A DNA stretch of 64,000 bases from Brachynemurus nebulosus (taxonomy: Eukaryota > Arthropoda > Insecta > Neuroptera > Myrmeleontidae). The notes beneath the pieces were generated by a model. The model was not told the DNA's origin, did no database searches, and saw only the letters and a list, made by a program, of their open reading frames with translations. The DNA lies in NCBI GenBank assembly GCA_035578155.1, contig JAPWDM010000003.1:64534142-64598141 (forward strand), in the 5' to 3' direction. This document shows positions 1-10,951 of this stretch, piece by piece. Numbering within the stretch: the stretch's first letter is position 1; every line of letters begins with the position of its first letter. The position numbers and the translations under genes are program-made.

Positions 1-130
1 ACAGCCGCCATTTTGAAAATATAGATATTACGAAACCAAAATATCCTAGTTCCTGCCAAAATGACGGTATCGAGCAATCATATGCACTTTGATTTGTATC
101 GAGCAATCATATGCACTTTGGGGTGAAATT
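1..130. repeat. Dispersed repeat, inverted copy of 23095-23215
   Basis: The first ~110 bases are a reverse-complement relative of 23095-23215. Both share the blocks around 'cctagttcctgccaaaatga' and the cytosine-poor stretch next to it. Inside this copy a ~29-base unit containing 'cgagcaatcatatgcacttt' is duplicated in tandem. No coding potential is seen. The element may continue left of the window. Confidence 0.55.
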
Positions 131-486
131 GATAATCGGGCCAGAACTATAGTTTAGAATGCGATTTTACCGACCGATAATGAAAGAAATAAGATGGCTG
201 AAAATACCCTATACACGTCAAGTTCAGCAGTTCCATATATTTAAAAAAAATATAGTGTATTAAAAGAAGTCATATTTTTGAGTGAAAATATTATCTGATA
301 AGTCAAAATCTAAACACATTTTTTATATTTTAATAAAATACACATAATTGTTGATGCTTTGTAACCATCACGTGCTTGGCTATACATAATCAGTTCAATA
401 TTTTTTGTCATATTTGACATATTATTACGTGGGGTGAGATTGTTCACGTATTGTATTGAAAGATTAATTGCGTATAGCCTTATACG

Positions 487-670
487 ATCAGGGCTGTAGA
501 GAGAAATGGCGGGCCTCGGGAATAGAGCACATCTCTCAAAAATATCCCCCCAAAAAATAAGCGACGAACCAAAAGAAAGGTTCTTACTTTTTCGCAGGCC
601 TCATTTTTCTGCCCGGGCCCCGGGACTACAACCCCGGCTATCCCACCCTCTTGTCGGGCCTGTATACGAT
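487..670 (+). repeat. GC-richer dispersed repeat (family D), copy 1
   Basis: A locally GC-rich block begins near 'atcagggctgtagagag' and ends near 'cccaccctcttgtcgggcct'. Related blocks occur at 25029-25160 and 56303-56470. They share the order 'cagggccgt', then a 'cggg-aata' block, then 'gcacatctct', and two of them share the closing 'ctatcc-accctct' block. An open frame runs through it, but codon use and the repeat nature argue against a gene. The class is unknown. Confidence 0.5.
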
Positions 671-1383
671 ATTTTTGACCATGTTTTATACTCTTTAAAA
701 CTGTTAAAATTTATTATAAGCTCCAAACTAACTCTTTTACAATAAGAATTTTTTTGAAAATTTAAAAAAATGACGGTACTGCTCTTATCGAATACTTTTG
801 TAAATTTAGTGTACCTATATTTTTATAGATTTTTAATTAAATATAACACTCGATGTCAGAAAATACAAAGAAAAACACAAAAAATATTAACGCCACAATT
901 TTCTATCCTGCTTTTGATATTATCCTGATATACACATCCTGTAAATATCCAAAAACAAACATGTCAAAACTTGCGAAGTTTGACAGCACGCCGGAGATGT
1001 ATGTGGACGTACGTATACATCGATTCTTCCGGTCAATTGACTCGCCATACCATCCGTACTCATATGTCGATATTTATACACTGGATGAATGGTCAGTCCG
1101 GGAGTCCGGGAGTTAGTTGATCGGTAAATACCACAGGACATTCATTCCATCAGCTTTATATATAGGAAATTACATACGTGTAGTTGATCAACTGATCCTG
1201 ATAATAAACAGGAATTAAGTGGAGTGGTTTCGTTTGAAGGATATATCAATTTTTTGATTATGTTAGATTAAAATTTAATTGAATAGAAGAATTGACAGAA
1301 AAATCAGATAAAAATTTCTAAAATTGGAACTTTTGGTTTCTCAAACGACACAACGGTTTTGCGCAGTATCCGTTGTCACAAAA

Positions 1384-1760
1384 ATACCCCTGTCACAGCA
1401 ACCTGCATAACATAGCGAATTTCCGTTTACAAAAATTAATTTTTCTCGGAAACTAGTTGACACAGAATAATAGTTTAAAAACCTTTTTTGTATGATTTTT
1501 TCCCCGTTTCAATGGGGTCACAAAAATTTGTGAATAAGGGGAAATTTTGGCAAAAAACTAATTTTTTCAACGAAAATTGCCAGAAAAAACCATGTTCCGG
1601 GCATCGGACGTGTTTGATTAACGAACTCGTCCAACGGTTTGGAACTTCCAATATTTTCACCAAATTTCGTAAAAGTAAACATTTCGTTCGAGAGTCGCGG
1701 ACTCAAGTTGCGTCATGACAGTGGCTGTAATAGCTGAATTCCATTCTGGCTGTTTGCTAA
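1384..1760 (+). repeat. Family A repeat, copy 1 (no TA tract)
   Basis: It starts 'tacccctgtcacagcaacc' and ends 'ctgaattccattctgg...gctaa'. Family A has at least six copies in the window, with the same start block, the same 'tagcgaatttccgttta' block and the same end block 'gacagtggctgtaatagctg'. The 3' end folds into an imperfect hairpin: 'agctgaattcca' against 'tggaaattcgct'. Short open frames inside it are not genes. Confidence 0.8.
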
Positions 1761-2207
1761 ATAGGAAAAAAATATCCAAATAAAGATAGAAAATGTCAAT
1801 GGATGGCTTTCACTGGATTAAAACGGATTAAAATTCCCATTTTCAGTTCGTAATTGTAGAGCTTTTTAATACCCAAGGATTATTTTATTTTTTACGTTGA
1901 AAAAAAAGCTTTTTATTTTTATCTCTCCTTCTTAGCTGTGAACTGAGAACTGTGCTGATGTGCTTTTCACCAAGAAGTGTCCTGTGTCATTATAACGAAA
2001 AAAAGCTTGATAAAGCTCTGTATACTTATTGTTTTATTTTAATAAACGTCACAATCAGTTTTTTTTAATGACACATCTCGGCTATTATGTGTGGAGCTTA
2101 TAATTTTGACAGTTTTAATTTTCATGTTTAAAAATTTGATTTTTGTAGATACTTTCAAAATATTTTCGGACCGTCAACGAACTGGGTTGTAACAGATTAA
2201 ACGTAAC

Positions 2208-2626
2208 AATACACCTGTCGCAACATTCTGCATAACGTAACGAATCTCTGTTTACAAAAATTAATTTTTCTTGGAAATCAATTTAAATGAATAATAGTTC
2301 AAAAACCTTTTTTATGTGATTTTTTTACTCTTAACATCAGTATCCTCAATGATCTAAAAAAATATCGTAAAAAGTTTTGAGTTTAGGGAAATTTTCGTAA
2401 GAAACTAATTTTTTCCATGAAAAATGCCCAAAGTATAATATTTCGGGTATCGGGCGTGTCTGGCTGAAAAATTCATCCAATATTTCCAACGTTATACACA
2501 GATATATATAAATTTTAGTGAATGTCATTTTCGAGACCTAAAAACAAGTTTCTGTCAAGTCTCAGACTCAAATCACGTCATGACAGTGGCTGTAATAGCT
2601 GAATTTTCAGTCCGGAAATTCGCTAG
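2208..2626 (+). repeat. Family A repeat, copy 2 (degenerate)
   Basis: This copy has the same order of blocks as the one at 1384-1760 but is more diverged. It starts 'tacacctgtcgcaaca', passes 'aaattaatttttcttgg' and ends 'gacagtggctgtaatagctg ... ggaaattcgctag'. It has only a short 'atatatat' where other copies have long (TA)n. Confidence 0.75.
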
Positions 2627-3231
2627 AAGCGGGTTTTTGAAAAATGGTATATAATTTTTGTAACTGGAGATTCGCTGTGTTTTCGCTACTTTTGTCGAAA
2701 ACCAGTTTAGATAACATAATGACTGTGATTTTTTTTACTTTTTACGGTGGCACATACAATAATTGGGAAATTTTTTCGAAAAAATTCATGTTTTGAATAA
2801 AGATACCCGAAAATACTCGATTCCGGGATTCGGTGGAAGGGCTTGGGAACATTTACACAAAATTTCCTTTGCAAAATTGCTAAAAAGTCAAAACGTGTCG
2901 TTTTGAAAATACCCCTGTCGCAGCATCCTACATAACATAGCGAATTTCCGTTTATAAAAATTAGTTTTTCTCGGAAAGTACTTGACAGAAAAATAATTTA
3001 AAGATCTTTTTTATGTAATTTTTTCTCCTCTTTTAAAAGGTGTAAAAAAATTTCACAAAAATTTTTAAATAAGTGGAAATTTTGGCAAAAAACTAAATTT
3101 TTACAAGAACAAAAACCATGTTCCTGACATTCGACGTGTCTGGCTGACGAACTCATCCAAGGGTTTGGGACTTCCAATGTTTTCACCAAATTTTGTAAAA
3201 ATTCGATACTTCGTTCGAGAGTTATCGCACA

Positions 3232-3234
<3 letters not shown>

Positions 3235-3306
<72 letters not shown>
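3235..3306. repeat. (TA)n microsatellite inside family A copy 3
   Basis: About 36 TA units sit between the 'gagttatcgcacagac' block and the 'ttttagtgaatatta' block of family A. Other family A copies carry a (TA)n tract at the corresponding place, so the microsatellite travels with the repeat. Confidence 0.95.
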
Positions 3307-3309
<3 letters not shown>

Positions 3310-3368
3310 AGTGAATATTATTTTCGGTTTCTAGGGACCTCAAAACAAATTTCTGCCATAGTCCCGGG

Positions 3369-3839
3369 TAGTGATGAGCAAAATTAGTCTTGGTCTTGCA
3401 GTCTTGTCTTGGTCTTGCATTTTTTGCAAGACCAAGACCAAGACTGCACTTTGCAAGACCAAGACCAAAACCAAGACTATAAGTATGCCTGCAAGACCAA
3501 TACCAAGACTCAAGTGAGCAAGACCAAGACTATAGCAAGAAAAAAGCTAGACTCATGCTAAATTATTTAAATAGTTTAAAAGTATAATTAATACCGTAAA
3601 GAGAGAAAATTCTGATTTTAGAAAGAAAAAATTCGCTAATAAAAAAATGCAAGAAAGTGCAAGATTCTTTAGCAATAGCAATACCAAGACCAAGACCAAT
3701 ACCAAGACTGCATTTTGCAAGACCAAGACCAAGACTCAAACTGCTCTAGCAAGACCAAGACCAAGATTCTTAATGCAAGAACAAGACCAAGACCAAGACT
3801 GCTAAGTCTTGGGCTTGGTCTTTCATTTGCTCATCACTA
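3369..3839. mobile_element. hAT-type MITE with perfect 8-bp target duplication
   Basis: The ends are TAGTGATGAGCAAA and its exact inverse TTTGCTCATCACTA. The element is flanked on both sides by GTCCCGGG (3361-3368 and 3840-3847). An 8-bp duplication plus a TAGNGNTG-type terminus is the signature of the hAT superfamily. The 471-bp interior has no coding frame. It is rich in both orientations of the subterminal motif 'caagaccaagac', which would be a natural transposase-binding array. It is inserted in family A copy 3, so it is younger than that copy. Confidence 0.9.
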
Positions 3840-4422
3840 GTCCCGGGCTCAAGTCGCGTCATGACAGTGGCTGTAATAGCTGAATTCCATTCTGGAAATT
3901 CGCTAAAAGTCATATATAATGATATTTGATACTACTAGACAAAATTCGTTGCTATTGTTATTTTAAATATATACATATATATCTAGATCCATAATAATAA
4001 TAATAATGATAATATTCACACACAATGCGCAATTTATTTACGCTTCGACACGCTCTTACGCCCACTGTTCACCCGAACTGTCTGTATTCATGCTGATGTG
4101 AAGACACACAACGCAACGTCTTTACCGTCTCATCCATCTCCGTCTTAATTCCATTGTTTTCGGGATTTATTTGTCATCTGTTTTAATTAGTCATTTCTAA
4201 TAATGACTAACATCTCGTCTTTTTATCTCACCCCACCCACCAAGTTCATTATATTCTATCTTTGTTCGCATTGTGTTACTACTGTTTCAAATGCAAACGA
4301 ATTTGTATTTGAAATTTACATTTTATACTTAGTAATTTATCAGTGATAGAGATTTAGTAGTTTATTCTTAAGGTAGTTGACGCATTAGCAGCATTGAATA
4401 TGTTATTTTTTGGTATTTAATA

Positions 4423-4555
4423 CAGTGGAACCTCTGTTAACCGGACAGCATTTCACGCAAAAATTACTACTATAAATAACTGACTTTGTGTAGAATTTCA
4501 GAGAATTTGATTTTAAAAAAATTTTCATGTGAAATTGCTAACAGAGGTTCCACTG
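4423..4555. mobile_element. Tigger/pogo-like MITE, TA-flanked
   Basis: A short element with termini CAGTGGAACCTCTGTTA and TAACAGAGGTTCCACTG, flanked by TA on each side (4421-4422 and 4556-4557). The 17-bp ends match perfectly and resemble the CAGTNGAACCTC termini of pogo/Tigger elements. At 133 bp it cannot encode a transposase. Confidence 0.85.
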
Positions 4556-4974
4556 TATATAAAATTCACTAAAATTTGAACCAGTTCTAGCGTACAGTTT
4601 GAACACACCTCAAAAAAATTGATCCCAAAAACTTTTAACTTTTTATTGGAACATTTAAGCAGGAGTTCCCCAAGTTTTCCATCGGCGGGCCAAGAAAAAA
4701 TTTCATAATAAGCAAAGATACAGTCCAAAACTTTAAAAGAAACATTACATCGGAAAAGTAGGTCATATTTTTTGAACAAATTTGCCTATTTTTACAGGAG
4801 AAATGAAAATTTGGCACTCACGGGTTACCTAAATGTCACTAATACCTACTACTTTTTTCATTCTTGACAAAATTATAATTGTACAAAATTCTTTAAGTGC
4901 GTGTTTTGACACGCACTAAGTAATGTCACCTCAGTGAAAGTGTTAATTTATGATTTTTGGCTCGTTTTTTAAGT

Positions 4975-5264
4975 ACAGTGAGAATACAGCCCTCTTGCGT
5001 TTATTCAACATATGCATGTACAACTCTATAATACAGTGAGAATGCGGCCCTCTTGCGTTTATTCAATATATGCATGTACAACTCTATAATACAGTGAGAA
5101 TGCAGCCCTTTTGCGTTTATTCAATATATGCATGTACAGCTCTATAATACAGTGAGAATGCAGCCCTCTTGCGTTTATTCAATATATGCATGTACAACTC
5201 TATAATACAGTGAGAATGCAGCCCTCTTGCGTTTATTCAATATATGCATGTACAACTCTATAAT
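4975..5264 (+). repeat. Tandem array, five copies of a 58-bp unit
   Basis: The unit starts 'acagtgagaatgcagccc' and ends 'tacaactctataat'. Copies start at 4975, 5033, 5091, 5149 and 5207, an exact 58-base period. They differ at only a few positions, so the array is young. An AT-rich ATT-type microsatellite follows it. Confidence 0.95.
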
Positions 5265-6135
5265 TATTATATTATATATTATTATTATTATTATTAATTT
5301 TTCCCCCACTATAATCACACAACGAGATTAATATGTCATCCTTCGGTGACATAAAAACACAGAAAAATCACAGGCGGAAATCAAATAACATTTCGTGAAT
5401 AAATTTTGGGTTATTTTGACCTAAAAATTCGATTCCTGTAAAGTAGAAGAGTTCCGCAATTGGAATTAAAGTTCGTTTTTTACAATTTTTAAGCCTCATT
5501 TACGAAATATTGAACTTCAAAAGTTCAAAGTGGCGAATAATTTATGCCTAGCACTTACTGAAAACACTCGATCAAAATTATTTCGGTAAAAAGTAATTCA
5601 CAGTAGAGAAAATGGAAAATGGAAATTCTGTAAAATACACAGTTACTTAAATTCTGACGTTTCAGCCACCTTAAACATACGTTGCGTCAAATTTTTAATT
5701 TTCCACCAATAGTTAATTCTTATTATTTCATTAATCGCCTTTTTGATTAAACGTAGACTTAATCTTTTGTGCGCACAATAGGTACTAAACTTTAATTATA
5801 CAATAGGTACCCTCCCGCATATAATCTGTTTTTCGTGTACGAATATCGAAACAAAAAAACAAAAAAATCAAGTGGATTTTTTGTTCTCGAAAACAAAACA
5901 GCAACAATAAAACAAAATAAAACAAAACGAAACAAAAAACGACTATTTTTACAATAGTAATTCTCGTATAGTAAACTGCTAACGATTTAATAATAACAGA
6001 ACTAGTGGTTGTTTACCAAGAGAATTGAGTACGCCTCATAGCTCATTTAGTGTCTCTAGTGAGATCGGTGCTGGTTGTAGTTAGTGACTCGACATACAGT
6101 CGCGAGCGAGGCGTAGGTATACATATGTGTAGGTA
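5265..6135. other. No gene seen
   Basis: An ATT/TTA microsatellite follows the tandem array. The rest is unique AT-rich sequence with A-rich simple stretches near 5850-5950. I see no coding frame or RNA gene. Confidence 0.5.
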
Positions 6136-7072
6136 GGGTGAATGCGGGACAGATGTCGCACATTTTGAAAACACTTGATAATTCTTAAAGTATGCATTTA
6201 ATCGATTTGAAATTTGGTACACAATAAATGTTAACATTGTTCTTTAAAATTATTTATAAACAATTTTAAATTTTGACTCATAAAGGATTCATGATTAATA
6301 TTTTTGTAGAGTCTGCAAAGCGGCGTCTCTCCCACACCTATGGGAGAGATGCCGCATCAAAGAAGGAGAAGCGCCGCATAGTTCATATTAAAAATTTTTC
6401 ATTTTACACACATCTCCATACATGATGCATGCCATATGTAACCATTTTTGGCACTTTATACATCTTAACCAGTCAACTTTTTTTTTTTGTTTCTGTGTAC
6501 CTTTCAAAACATTCAATACACAGGCAATCATCATTATTTTCGTTATCTTCACTAATATGAGAGCTCTTCCTGATCCATTAATGAGTCTTTTATATTTACG
6601 TGGCATAATTTACAGTCCAAAAAAAAATTGTATAATTAAGGTATGTAAGTCTATGTTTTTAACAAGTAATATGATGCGGCATCTATACCAACTTTAAATG
6701 CGGCATCTCTTCTTTTTGTTGGGAAATATGCCGCATTTTGCTATAGGAAGCATAGTGCGGAATTCCAAACTAAAATTTTATACAGTACTTTTAAAATATA
6801 CCTAAATTAATAACAAAACTCATTTTCATTAAAACAATGAAATATACATTCTTAAATTCTAATGAATTAAATGCTTGATAAAATATTATGGTAAAAAACT
6901 TACTTTTCAATAATAAAAAGTTGGATAATTACTAAACTGATGGACTAATCATAAATGTTACCATATAAAGCTTAAATAAGTAACTTATTTTAAACATATA
7001 ATCCATTAATAGCGCTATCTATCAATCAACGAACGAACTCTGGCTACTGCGACATCTCTCCCGCACTTACCC
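6136..7072. mobile_element. TA-flanked TIR element with transposase tail remnant
   Basis: The left end begins GGGTGAATGCGGGACAGATG and the right end finishes CATCTCTCCCGCACTTACCC, an imperfect inverted repeat of ~25 bases. TA lies on each side (6134-6135 and 7073-7074), as expected for the Tc1/mariner/pogo superfamily. Variants of 'gatgtcgca' and 'gatgccgca' recur inside. At 937 bp it is a deletion derivative. Inside, on the minus strand, is a remnant of a cysteine-rich protein tail. Confidence 0.75.
6388..6606 (-). pseudogene. Zinc-binding C-terminal tail of a pogo/Tigger-like transposase, broken
   Basis: One minus frame reads ...DWLRCIKCQKWLHMAC..., the C-x2-C ... W-x-H-x2-C pattern of the zinc-binding tails found at the end of many insect pogo/CENP-B-type transposases. 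Just upstream, a different frame reads DDCLCIECFERYTE, which supplies the first cysteine pairs. The two halves are therefore out of frame, and this is a relic. The catalytic DDE domain is absent. Assignment to pogo rather than another DDE family is inference from the tail and from the TA-flanked element around it. Confidence 0.5.
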
Positions 7073-7200
7073 TATATTGTGGAGATATCGCATCACCCAT
7101 TGGAAAGCTCAACAAGAGAAACTGGCGGCTAGATCTATCCTATGGGATTTTAATCGTGCCATCTCCTCTTTGCACATTTATGACATAGTAGTGAGATGAT

Positions 7201-7495
7201 TTAAGGGGTTATGTTCGCACAATTTTTTATAAGAATTGCAACATTATTTAGAAGAAAGCTATGTGCGGTTCGAGAAACGGATATCAAATACAATTTCACA
7301 GTTTCTCTTGGAATTGATATACTGTGTAAATTAAAAAAAATTTCGATATTTTTAAAATTTTGTACACTTATTTGTGGAACTTATTTGTTATTTACACGAA
7401 CGAATTATTCCGACGAAGAAGAAAACGACGATTTTATCGGCCACCGTGATCAGTACAGTAGTTTTTGAGAAATTTTGGAGCACATAACCCCTTAA
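7201..7495. mobile_element. TTAA-flanked MITE, family 1
   Basis: The element reads TTAAGGGGTTATGTTC ... GAGCACATAACCCCTTAA. TTAA is at both ends (7201-7204 and 7492-7495) and the inverted termini are ~14 bases. TTAA target sites are used by the piggyBac and Kolobok superfamilies; the GGGG start fits Kolobok better, which is inference. An 85-codon open frame through it is not a gene. Confidence 0.8.
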
Positions 7496-8044
7496 TATAA
7501 TCGAAAATGGACGAATACAACACTTTTTAGTGCTTTTTTTCATATTATTTATTGGCTTAACGTGTTGATATATACAAATTCTCGATTATTATTCAATTCG
7601 AAATGTTTCATCACCCATTTCAAAATTTTTTTGTATATTGTTACAAATTTTTCATTAGTCCAAACGTAATAAAACTTCGAGTTTTTCATTCGGTTTTTTC
7701 TCGTGTATCTCTGTTTCCTTCCGTTTATCATATCTGTTGCAGGATCAGTATTATCACACGATAACCATATATTATCCTTTCATAATATAACCATTATCCT
7801 TATACAGTCCATGTACTAATTCATTGTCTGAGAAATTTTGTAATTATTTTGTTAAAAACGTAAATTTTATGAAAATTGTTTGTAAAACGCTTTTAGCGTT
7901 TGTTGTTTTTAGGAAGGGAAAGGGCCAAAGGAGTGTCCCAGGGCCAGAATTATATTTCTTAACACTTTCATTGCCAAGCTAAAAAATTAGACTTAGTGAA
8001 ATGGCCAAATATTCTATGTTAAATAAGTAGGTTCTTATATTTTT

Positions 8045-8110
8045 CACGCGATATCGCGTGATTGGCCATACAGTAAAGTAGCCGTATCACACGATATCCC
8101 GTGATACGGC
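8045..8110. repeat. Two adjacent GC-rich palindromes
   Basis: 8045-8060 is a perfect 16-base palindrome, CACGCGATATCGCGTG. 8081-8110 is a hairpin with a perfect 10-bp stem (GCCGTATCAC / GTGATACGGC) around the loop ACGATATCCC. Both share the core CGATATC-CGTGAT, so they look like two diverged sites for the same binding protein or the end of a mobile element. No function is assigned. Confidence 0.7.
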
Positions 8111-8164
8111 AATGAACTGTTTTTTTTGAATTTCCGTGCGCTTATGTTGTAGCAATATAAAAGC

Positions 8165-8478
8165 ATTGTTGAAGAAGTGTTGTAGTGAATAATTTTTATT
8201 TCCTGTTTATGGTTTGTAACTTTGTATTTTATAACATATTAAATTTTTATGAAATTCATTTGACATGTTTTCATTTTATTCAAAAAAAAAAAAAGAGTTT
8301 TCCCATAAGAGTCCGTGTTAAAATTACAAAACTTTGAATCGTGTTTCTCACAATTGAGGTAGTCAATTTTAATCGGAATTAGCTCGTATTATTGATATTG
8401 AATTAAATAAATATCTAGAGATGTTTGGTTAAAATCCTTTGAAAAATCATTTTTCGAACCAACTACCTTAAGTCCATT
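8165..8478 (-). repeat. Family B repeat, copy 1
   Basis: Reverse-strand copy of a repeat also seen at 17470-17585, 25385-25890 and 61632-62062. Shared blocks on the repeat's own strand are 'ttcaaaggattttaac', 'tctctagatatttatt' and 'ataaaaattattcacta'. This copy keeps the 5' edge 'cttaaggtagttggt', as does 17470-17585. It is non-coding. Confidence 0.75.
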
Positions 8479-9087
8479 TGATGATAGATTAGTAACATGT
8501 ATTTTCAATATTGAAAACCTCTTTATTTACTTCAAAAAATATAAAAACCTTTTCAATAAAATCATAAAAAGTTAAATATTACAACTCTTTTACGTTCTTT
8601 CATAACAACATAAAACGGAGACTGCGTGCGTGGGCATTGAATATGTAATTTTTCATTAATCGTACAACATGACACACTGCATTTGAACTACAGAATATGT
8701 GGGTTGATTGGATTTTTAGTTAGGTATTTCTTTATATGAAATGTTTTTAAATAGTTTTTTTTCTTTCTGCTCTTAAAGTGAATTACAATGCAAATAAGTT
8801 AATTTAACTTTGAAAAGAATATTATGAATGGTAATTATATGTCCATAAACAGTTGAGAGTGAGTGAGATAACAAATTTGAAATCACTATAAGGCTATCGG
8901 CTATACATAGTGATCCGTTCTTGTTTTTGTTTCATGTTTTCAGTTACAATGGGTTAGTGGTATAGTTTTACAATAGTTTCATATCTCCTGTGATTCTAAT
9001 TGCCTAATACTGTATTACTATAACAGTGTAACTACTTAAACTACTAACTGCATACAACTTAACTGCAAAATTAGCAGGAGAGAGGAT

Positions 9088-9511
9088 TTAGAGTCCCTAT
9101 AATAAAATAGAGTCGTGACATGTCATCCATTTTGTATCCAAAACAGAGCGGGAAGCTTCAAAATTAATTATCATATGTTTGAGTAAATATTTTTGAGTGC
9201 ATAATTGTTGTTAATGAACAAATAAAAATTTTTAATTTAATTATTTTTGATAGATTTGAGCGTTACTTTATGGTATTCCATTTTAAAATAAAAAGGCAAT
9301 TTTTTACTTTACTATCACTTTATTAGTAATAAAGTAGTATTAGTAAAGTAAAAAATGCCTTTTTATTTTAATTATTTTTTCTAAATTAAACTAAATGTTT
9401 TTTCTTAATTATTTCCAATGTATTTTACGAAAACTTATGGATAGAAAATGCCGGAACCAATCAGCGTTCAGCACACATGTCACCACTCTATTTATTATAG
9501 AGGCACTCTAA
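9088..9511. mobile_element. MITE with ~40-bp inverted ends
   Basis: The left end starts TTAGAGTCCCTATAATAAAA and continues to 'agtcgtgacatgt'. The right end is its imperfect inverse, 'acatgtcaccactctattta' to 'ggcactctaa'. The interior is AT-rich with a large palindrome at 9285-9369 and no coding frame. No clear target duplication could be chosen. Confidence 0.7.
9285..9369. repeat. 85-base palindrome inside the MITE
   Basis: 'aaaataaaaaggca' at the left pairs with 'tgcctttttatttt' at the right. The pairing continues through 'tttactttacta' to a centre at 'ctttattagtaataaag'. The whole stretch can fold into one long hairpin. Confidence 0.85.
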
Positions 9512-10190
9512 GCGGATTGTGATTTGCAAGAAAATTCAAAATTAAACCAAAATAAATAAAAGTCAACTTTAGTAATTTTTCCCATTTTCCAACTACAAAT
9601 AAATTATAGCTTAGTTATTGTGGGCTCAGTTAGAGTAGGAAGGCAAGAGAAAAGCTGTTATTATTTTAGGAATCTTTTTAAAAAAAAATATAGCTTTCTT
9701 CCTCACCAGTATGCCCATCACGCAGCCGAAAAAGCCCAAAAATTATTTAATTAGTCCAAGTTTGGTGTGATTCTTTACTTTAAAATTTGAAGGCGGATTC
9801 CTATATATCGTTCTGTTTTCCAAATATATCATCAAACTTCTTCAAAAAATATCTTTTATTCTTCGATGTACCTGAAACACTGCTTCGTTTTCGAAAACTA
9901 CGGATTTCATAGCATATTCTTATGTTGGTGTCATAAAACAATTTCTGGAAAATGTCAGTATGTCTCTGTCTCATTCAGCCCATCAAGTTCCGAAAAACAA
10001 TTGGACCAAAAAATTAACTTATTCGGTTAACATTTTTTGGACTCTTCGGATTTTGCACTTCCATTTCCTTTCAGTTCCCATTCTGTAAAATAAAATTTAC
10101 AGTCGGAAAAATTACAAAAAACTTCATAATGAAAATTTTCTATCCTTTTTGAACGGTTGGTGAGGAAACTGAGTTTTTTATTTATAGTGT

Positions 10191-10610
10191 AGTAAAAGCG
10201 TACTTTGACCGTGCATTTCGGGTAGGCAGCAATTTTTTTTTTGGAAGTTGTAGGGGGGTCAGTGATGAATGTAAAACCGAGTTTTCGGGATCCGCGGTGG
10301 TGTCGTTTAGCCGCCATCTTCGAAAAAAGGTCGAATTTTATTTTTTCGAATATCTCCAAAACCGTAAGTCTGACAAAAAATTTGTAAAGACCTTATTTAG
10401 AGAAAACTTCATTTTCTACAAAATTTGTTATAAATTTTTTTACATAACTTTAAAAACAAAAAAGTTATCAGCAAAAAACCATGAAAAATTTAGGAACGAA
10501 AACTTTTGAAGCCAGATAACTTTTCTATTTTTGACCCGACAAAAAATATGCTTCTTATCTTTTTTATAGAGTACTTTTCAACGAAAAATTTGAGGTATTA
10601 AATTTTATCA
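10191..10610 (+). repeat. Left terminal inverted repeat of the 3.5-kb element
   Basis: This arm pairs with 13300-13735 in inverse orientation. The arms differ by substitutions and small indels, for example ~9 extra bases near the outer edge of the right arm. The insertion is therefore not recent. Confidence 0.8.
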
Positions 10611-10951
10611 TCCGACTTCTAGTTAGGAAGTTATAGCTCCCCAAAAGTAGGTAGGTAAAAATTGTAACTAAAAAATCGTCGACTCTTAAGTGACATATTA
10701 ATTTTAAAATACAATTATTTTATATTGTTTTACCTTTTTCGGCTAGTATGATTTTATGAAAAAATAGAAATTACATATTAACCTGAAATTTAACACCTTT
10801 CCGCACCACCCGTGGCGCTTAAAGCCCCTCTCTTGTAATATTTTTTTTAACAGCTTAAATCCTCATTCATAACAAATCTCATCCATTTTTATTTGTTTAA
10901 TAAAAACGTCCCTTTTTTTTATTTAAAAGAACAATGTTTTACAAAATTAAA

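Larger units (their letters stand above)
2910..3906 (+). repeat. Family A repeat, copy 3, split by a hAT MITE
   Basis: The 5' part is 2910-3234, then a (TA)n tract, then the 3' part at 3307-3360. A 471-bp insertion (3369-3839) follows, and the last ~60 bases resume at 3848-3906. Removing the insertion and one copy of GTCCCGGG restores the sequence seen in other family A copies ('catagtcccgggctcaag'). Confidence 0.85.

Noticed and set aside
4975..5264. CRISPR-like array
   Set aside because: The units are contiguous 58-base tandem copies without unique spacers, in eukaryotic DNA.
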